Assembly (NCBI GenBank): GCA_046756405.1
Contig: JBHHWH010000002.1
Span: 1 to 64,000 of the forward strand
DNA: 64,000 bases
Source of the DNA: JBHHWH01 sp046756405
GTDB lineage: Bacteria > Actinomycetota > Acidimicrobiia > Spongiisociales > ZC4RG35
Direction of reading: 5' to 3'
Shown here: positions 60,830 to 64,000 of the stretch, piece by piece
Layout: each line of letters begins with the position of its first letter
How positions within the stretch are numbered: position 1 is the first letter of the stretch
Notes under the pieces: generated by a model
The model's database searches: none
What the model saw: the letters and a program-made list of their open reading frames with translations, nothing else
What the model was told of the DNA's origin: nothing
Made by a program: the position numbers and the translations under genes

Positions 60830-61824
60830 GCTATCAGCCGCTGCTCTCGATCCGCAATCTGGTCGTGGAGTACAAGACCAGGTCGGGGAGTGTCTCCGCC
60901 GTTCGTGGCGTCGACCTTGACGTCCGTCGGGGCGAGATACTGGGCCTGGTAGGAGAGTCAGGGTGTGGCAAGTCGACACTAGGGAAGGCGCTTCTTCGCA
61001 TGCCCCCCGGCCACATCGCCTCCGGGGAGATGATCTTCGACGGCATCGACCTGGCCCGGCTGAGCGAACGGGAGTTGATGAGGGACATCCGAGGTGCCCG
61101 GATTGGCATGGTCTTCCAGGACCCGATGACCTCTCTCAACCCGGTGCAGAGCATCGTCGACCATCTGATCGAAACCATCCGTACCCACCAACCGCATGTT
61201 TCACCCAGCCAAGCCCGGGAGAAGGTGGAAGCCCTAGTGGACCGTCTCGGCATCAGGGCGGCTCGCATCGACGACTACCCCCATCAGTTCTCCGGCGGGA
61301 TGCGTCAGAGGATCATGATCGCCCTGGCCCTGGCCCTCCAGGCTGACCTAGTTATCGCCGACGAGCCCACCACCGCCCTCGATGTGATCGTGGAGGCCCA
61401 GTTCCTCGATCTCCTCCGTGAACTCCGTGCCGAGTTCGATCTCACCATCATCCTCATAACCCACAACATCGGCGTGGTGGCCGAGATCGCCGACAGGGTT
61501 GCGGTCATGTACGCCGGGAAGATCGTCGAGTTGGCTCCCGTCCATGAGCTCTTCGGGGAGACCAAACACCCCTACAGCCAGGGCCTCCTCAGGTCGGTGC
61601 CATCCATCGAGCTGGACAGCACCGACCTCTACAAGATGGAGGGGGCGCCGCCGAGCCTGTTCAACATCCCTCCCGGATGTTCGTTCAATCCCCGATGTCC
61701 CCATGCCATGCCCATCTGCTCGGAGAGGACCCCTGGGCTCTTACCGGCGGAGGGCAACCCCGAACACTTGGCAGCGTGCTGGCTCTACCAGGAGAGTCCC
61801 GTCCAAGCTCAGGAGCCTGTTTGA
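60826..61824 (+). CDS. dppD: Dpp/Opp-type ABC ATPase (DppD)
   Basis: The 332-residue ATPase has Walker A GESGCGKST, the signature FSGGMRQRIMIALALAL, Walker B LVIADEPTTALDV, H-loop ILITHNIGVVAEIADRVAVMYAG and the C-terminal CSFNPRCPHAMPIC cysteine motif, which can hold an iron-sulfur cluster in this family. It overlaps dppC by four bases and dppF by one. Confidence 0.94.
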   Translation: MSYQPLLSIRNLVVEYKTRSGSVSAVRGVDLDVRRGEILGLVGESGCGKSTLGKALLRMPPGHIASGEMIFDGIDLARLSERELMRDIRGARIGMVFQDPMTSLNPVQSIVDHLIETIRTHQPHVSPSQAREKVEALVDRLGIRAARIDDYPHQFSGGMRQRIMIALALALQADLVIADEPTTALDVIVEAQFLDLLRELRAEFDLTIILITHNIGVVAEIADRVAVMYAGKIVELAPVHELFGETKHPYSQGLLRSVPSIELDSTDLYKMEGAPPSLFNIPPGCSFNPRCPHAMPICSERTPGLLPAEGNPEHLAACWLYQESPVQAQEPV

Positions 61825-62885
61825 TGGCCAGCCAGACCGAGAACCTCGTCGAGCTGAGACACCTGAAGAAGTGGTTTCCGGTCCAGCAGGGCCTGATCGC
61901 CGCGCTGCTATCCCGGGGACACAAGGACTATGTACGCGCCGTGGACGGCATCGACCTCGAGATCCGACGGGGTGAGGTGTTGGGCCTGGTGGGCGAGTCG
62001 GGCTCGGGCAAGTCGACGGTAGGGCGGCTGGTGCTCCGGCTCCTCGATCCCACCGAAGGCAGCGTGATCCTCGACGGTCAGGACCTGGCAGCGCTGACCA
62101 GCGAGGAACTTCGGGTCGCCAGGAGAAAGATGCAGGTCGTCTTCCAGGACCCCCTTGCCTCCCTCAATCCGAGGATGAAGATCGGAGAAGCGATCGAGCA
62201 CCCCGCCAAGATCCACATGCCGGAGCTCTCGGCGGAGGAGAGAAGGCAGCTCGTGCTCGACCTTCTGGAAGAGGTGGGCCTGAACCCACCGGAGTTCTTC
62301 TATGACAAATTTCCCCACCAGATCTCAGGAGGGCAGAGACAGAGGATCGTGATCGCCAGGGCACTGATCACCCGCCCCGAGCTGATCGTGGCCGACGAGC
62401 CGATCGCCATGGCCGACGTGTCGGTTCAGTCGCTGCTCCTCGACCTGATGGTCAAGCTCAAGAAACAGTTCCATCTCACATACCTGTTCATCACCCACGA
62501 CCTGGCCACCACCAAGTACATCTGCGATCGCATCGCCATCATGTACCTGGGGAAGATCGTCGAAGTGGGGACGCTCCAGGAAGTCTTCTCCCGTCCCCAG
62601 CATCCCTACACCCGGGCGCTCCTGGCTGCGGTGCCGGTACCCGATCCGCGGCACCGGCGCACCGAGCCCCTTCCCAGAGGGGAGATCCCCAACCCGATCA
62701 ACCCTCCCTCCGGATGCCGTTTCCATCCTCGGTGCCCCATCGCCCTCGAAGGGGTGTGCGACGTGATCGAGCCGGAGCTGAGACCCATGCCGGGAGGCAT
62801 CGACCATGCCGCCTCCTGTCATCTTCGCACCGGCGACTACACCCAACGCGACCCGGAAAGAGCCGCCGAGACCTCCCCTTCCTAG
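61824..62885 (+). CDS. dppF: Dpp/Opp-type ABC ATPase (DppF)
   Basis: The 353-residue partner ATPase has Walker A GESGSGKST, signature ISGGQRQRIVIARAL, Walker B LIVADEPIAMADVSVQ (the D-loop region reads PIAMADVS where most relatives have PVSALDVS) and a C-terminal GCRFHPRCPIALEGVC motif. A start at the TGATG overlap with dppD gives the normal N-terminus. Its stop overlaps the stop of the convergent CDP-alcohol transferase gene. Confidence 0.94.
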   Translation: MASQTENLVELRHLKKWFPVQQGLIAALLSRGHKDYVRAVDGIDLEIRRGEVLGLVGESGSGKSTVGRLVLRLLDPTEGSVILDGQDLAALTSEELRVARRKMQVVFQDPLASLNPRMKIGEAIEHPAKIHMPELSAEERRQLVLDLLEEVGLNPPEFFYDKFPHQISGGQRQRIVIARALITRPELIVADEPIAMADVSVQSLLLDLMVKLKKQFHLTYLFITHDLATTKYICDRIAIMYLGKIVEVGTLQEVFSRPQHPYTRALLAAVPVPDPRHRRTEPLPRGEIPNPINPPSGCRFHPRCPIALEGVCDVIEPELRPMPGGIDHAASCHLRTGDYTQRDPERAAETSPS

Positions 62886-63415
62886 GAGAGCCGCCGGCCT
62901 TCGAAACGTCCCGCCAGCCCCCGGAAGAAGGCGGGAATGTTTATGTAGACCAACCGTTCCCAGTCGACTATCGCGATGAACAACGCGGTGAGGAAGGGAG
63001 CCCACCAGGCCGGAGGCCGGTCGGTCCAAAGCAGGTAGAGGAACGGGCCGTAACCGAGGACCTGGAGGAGCATGCCCGCCGCGGTGTTGCCCACCAGGAA
63101 GAGCACTCCGAGGATGACCGCGAGTCCAATCCCCGCCAGGGGCGCGATCACGCCCAGACCCACCAGGCCCAGCACCAGGGCGAGTCCAACCAGAGTGTCG
63201 GCGGCGAGGTCCCAGTCTCCAAGGCGAGTCTCGGCATCGGAGCTCCGGGCCAGCCGGCCGTCGGCGAAATCCGACGTCCAGGCCACCGAAAGGAGCAGCG
63301 CGGCGGCGGTGAGCGAACCCGACCAGACGACTGGAACGAGCAGGGCGGCGATGACCACCCTCCCCAACGTGAGGGCGTCGGCTCCCTTCGCCCGGGGGTC
63401 TCCACCGGGTTCCAT
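62882..63415 (-). CDS. CDP-alcohol phosphatidyltransferase family protein
   Basis: The 177-residue membrane protein has the family motif in SDFADGRLARSSDAETRLGDWDLAAD: DxxDG, AR, then G and two Asp residues. Between the Gly and the next Asp only two residues occur rather than the usual three, but the catalytic Asp set is present. Several helices follow. It transfers a phosphatidyl or related group to an alcohol such as glycerol phosphate, inositol or a polyol. Divergent from leuS across 67 bp. Confidence 0.82.
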   Translation of the reverse strand: MEPGGDPRAKGADALTLGRVVIAALLVPVVWSGSLTAAALLLSVAWTSDFADGRLARSSDAETRLGDWDLAADTLVGLALVLGLVGLGVIAPLAGIGLAVILGVLFLVGNTAAGMLLQVLGYGPFLYLLWTDRPPAWWAPFLTALFIAIVDWERLVYINIPAFFRGLAGRFEGRRLS

Positions 63416-63482
63416 GACCCTTATTCAAGCCCATCGAGATTGGGTTGAGATGGAGATGGGGCCCATTACCCTCACGGGTTCA

Positions 63483-64000
63483 ATGTCGTACGACCACAAA
63501 GCCATCGAAGCCAAGTGGCAGGAGATCTGGGAAGGAGAACGGGTCTTCTACGTGAAAGAGGATCCGTCGAAGCCAAAGTTCTACAACCTATGCATGTACC
63601 CGTATCCCTCCGGGGCTCTCCATCAGGGGCACGTGCGCAACTACACCTTCGGGGACCTGCTCACCCGTTACAAGAAGATGCAGGGCTTCCATGTCCTCTC
63701 GCCCATGGGTTGGGACAGCTTCGGCCTGCCCGCCGAGAACGCCGCCATCGACAGGGGCATTCATCCCAGACCCAACACCGAGGCTCAGATCGAGACGATG
63801 ACCCAGCAGATAAAGCAGCTGGGAGCGATGTACGACTGGGACCGGGAGCTCGCTGCCCACGACCCCTTCTATTACCGATGGGACCAGTGGCTGTTCCTGG
63901 AGATGTACCAAAGAGGCCTGGCCTATAAGGCCGAGGCGCCGGTCAACTGGTGCCCTAAGGATCAGACGGTTCTCGCCAACGAGCAGGTGATCGACGGCCT
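63483..64000 (+). CDS. leuS: Leucyl-tRNA synthetase, 5' part
   Basis: The first 172 codons are in the window; the gene runs off the right edge. The sequence begins YDHKAIEAKWQEIWE and has the class I motif PYPSGALHQGHVRNYT (HxGH at residues 47-50), GWDSFGLPAENAAI, GAMYDWDREL and VNWCPKDQTVLANEQV, all typical of bacterial LeuRS. It charges tRNA-Leu. No T-box leader fits in the short 67-bp upstream region. Confidence 0.96.
   Translation, partial: MSYDHKAIEAKWQEIWEGERVFYVKEDPSKPKFYNLCMYPYPSGALHQGHVRNYTFGDLLTRYKKMQGFHVLSPMGWDSFGLPAENAAIDRGIHPRPNTEAQIETMTQQIKQLGAMYDWDRELAAHDPFYYRWDQWLFLEMYQRGLAYKAEAPVNWCPKDQTVLANEQVIDG

Noticed and set aside
63416..63482. T-box leader for leuS
   Set aside because: Only 67 bp lie upstream and no T-box sequence or specifier stem is visible.

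Overview
The window is a high-GC, densely packed bacterial chromosome segment, most likely from an actinobacterium (Actinomycetota, possibly Acidimicrobiia-like). The clues are a sortase-type LPFTG surface protein, the gene order folC-ndk-mreBCD-PBP2-rodA-rng-rplU-rpmA-obgE followed later by nadD-rsfS, frequent GTG/TTG starts and ATGA/TGATG start-stop overlaps. The class-level placement is inference. No phage, insertion sequence, CRISPR array or rRNA was seen.

Layout. 0-12.3 kb holds a housekeeping and cell-shape core on the + strand: the LPXTG protein tail, folate and nucleotide genes, the rod complex MreBCD/PBP2/RodA, thymidine kinase, RNase E/G, L21, L27 and Obg. 12.3-15.1 kb holds TrkH/TrkA potassium uptake (-). 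15.2-20.3 kb holds a CoxD-like MoxR ATPase, a CoxE-like VWA protein, a receiver-only regulator and a lone molybdenum hydroxylase large subunit (+). 20.4-23.5 kb holds a hydrolase, a normal GAPDH, and upstream of it in the same operon a GAPDH paralogue that has lost its catalytic residues (-). 23.6-25.1 kb holds a degenerate M23 protein, nadD, rsfS and tRNA-Ala. 25.2-35.3 kb is an accessory stretch: a LuxR-type regulator, an SRPBCC protein, three methyltransferases, a divergent EAL protein, a Rieske protein, glycerol-3-phosphate dehydrogenase, a decayed haem-binding-domain gene and a CDGSH/ferritin-like locus broken by a frameshift.

35.3-51.2 kb looks like an aromatic-acid (4-hydroxybenzoate-type) catabolic island. 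It has a three-subunit molybdenum reductase whose FAD subunit carries the four-cysteine [4Fe-4S] insertion typical of 4-hydroxybenzoyl-CoA reductase, two CoA ligases (PaaK-like and benzoate-CoA-ligase-like), a zinc alcohol dehydrogenase, hydrolases, a complete branched-chain-amino-acid-type ABC importer, and RidA and metallo-hydrolase genes. The gene set resembles the hba cluster of Rhodopseudomonas palustris. 51.4-55.6 kb holds small or broken genes and a c-di-GMP/histidine-kinase signalling pair. 55.6-62.9 kb holds a 3-hydroxyacyl-CoA dehydrogenase and a complete Dpp/Opp-type importer whose DppC-like permease carries an unusual insertion of about 115 residues. The window ends in a CDP-alcohol phosphatidyltransferase (-) and the 5' part of leuS (+).

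A 47-nt palindromic repeat occurs four times at three loci, each just after the stop codon of a minus-strand gene. Each locus also has a 15-nt spacer with a DnaA-box-like core (one perfect TTATCCACA). The most unusual items are this repeat family, the catalytically stripped GAPDH paralogue, the actinobacterial 4-hydroxybenzoyl-CoA-reductase-like island and the DppC insertion.
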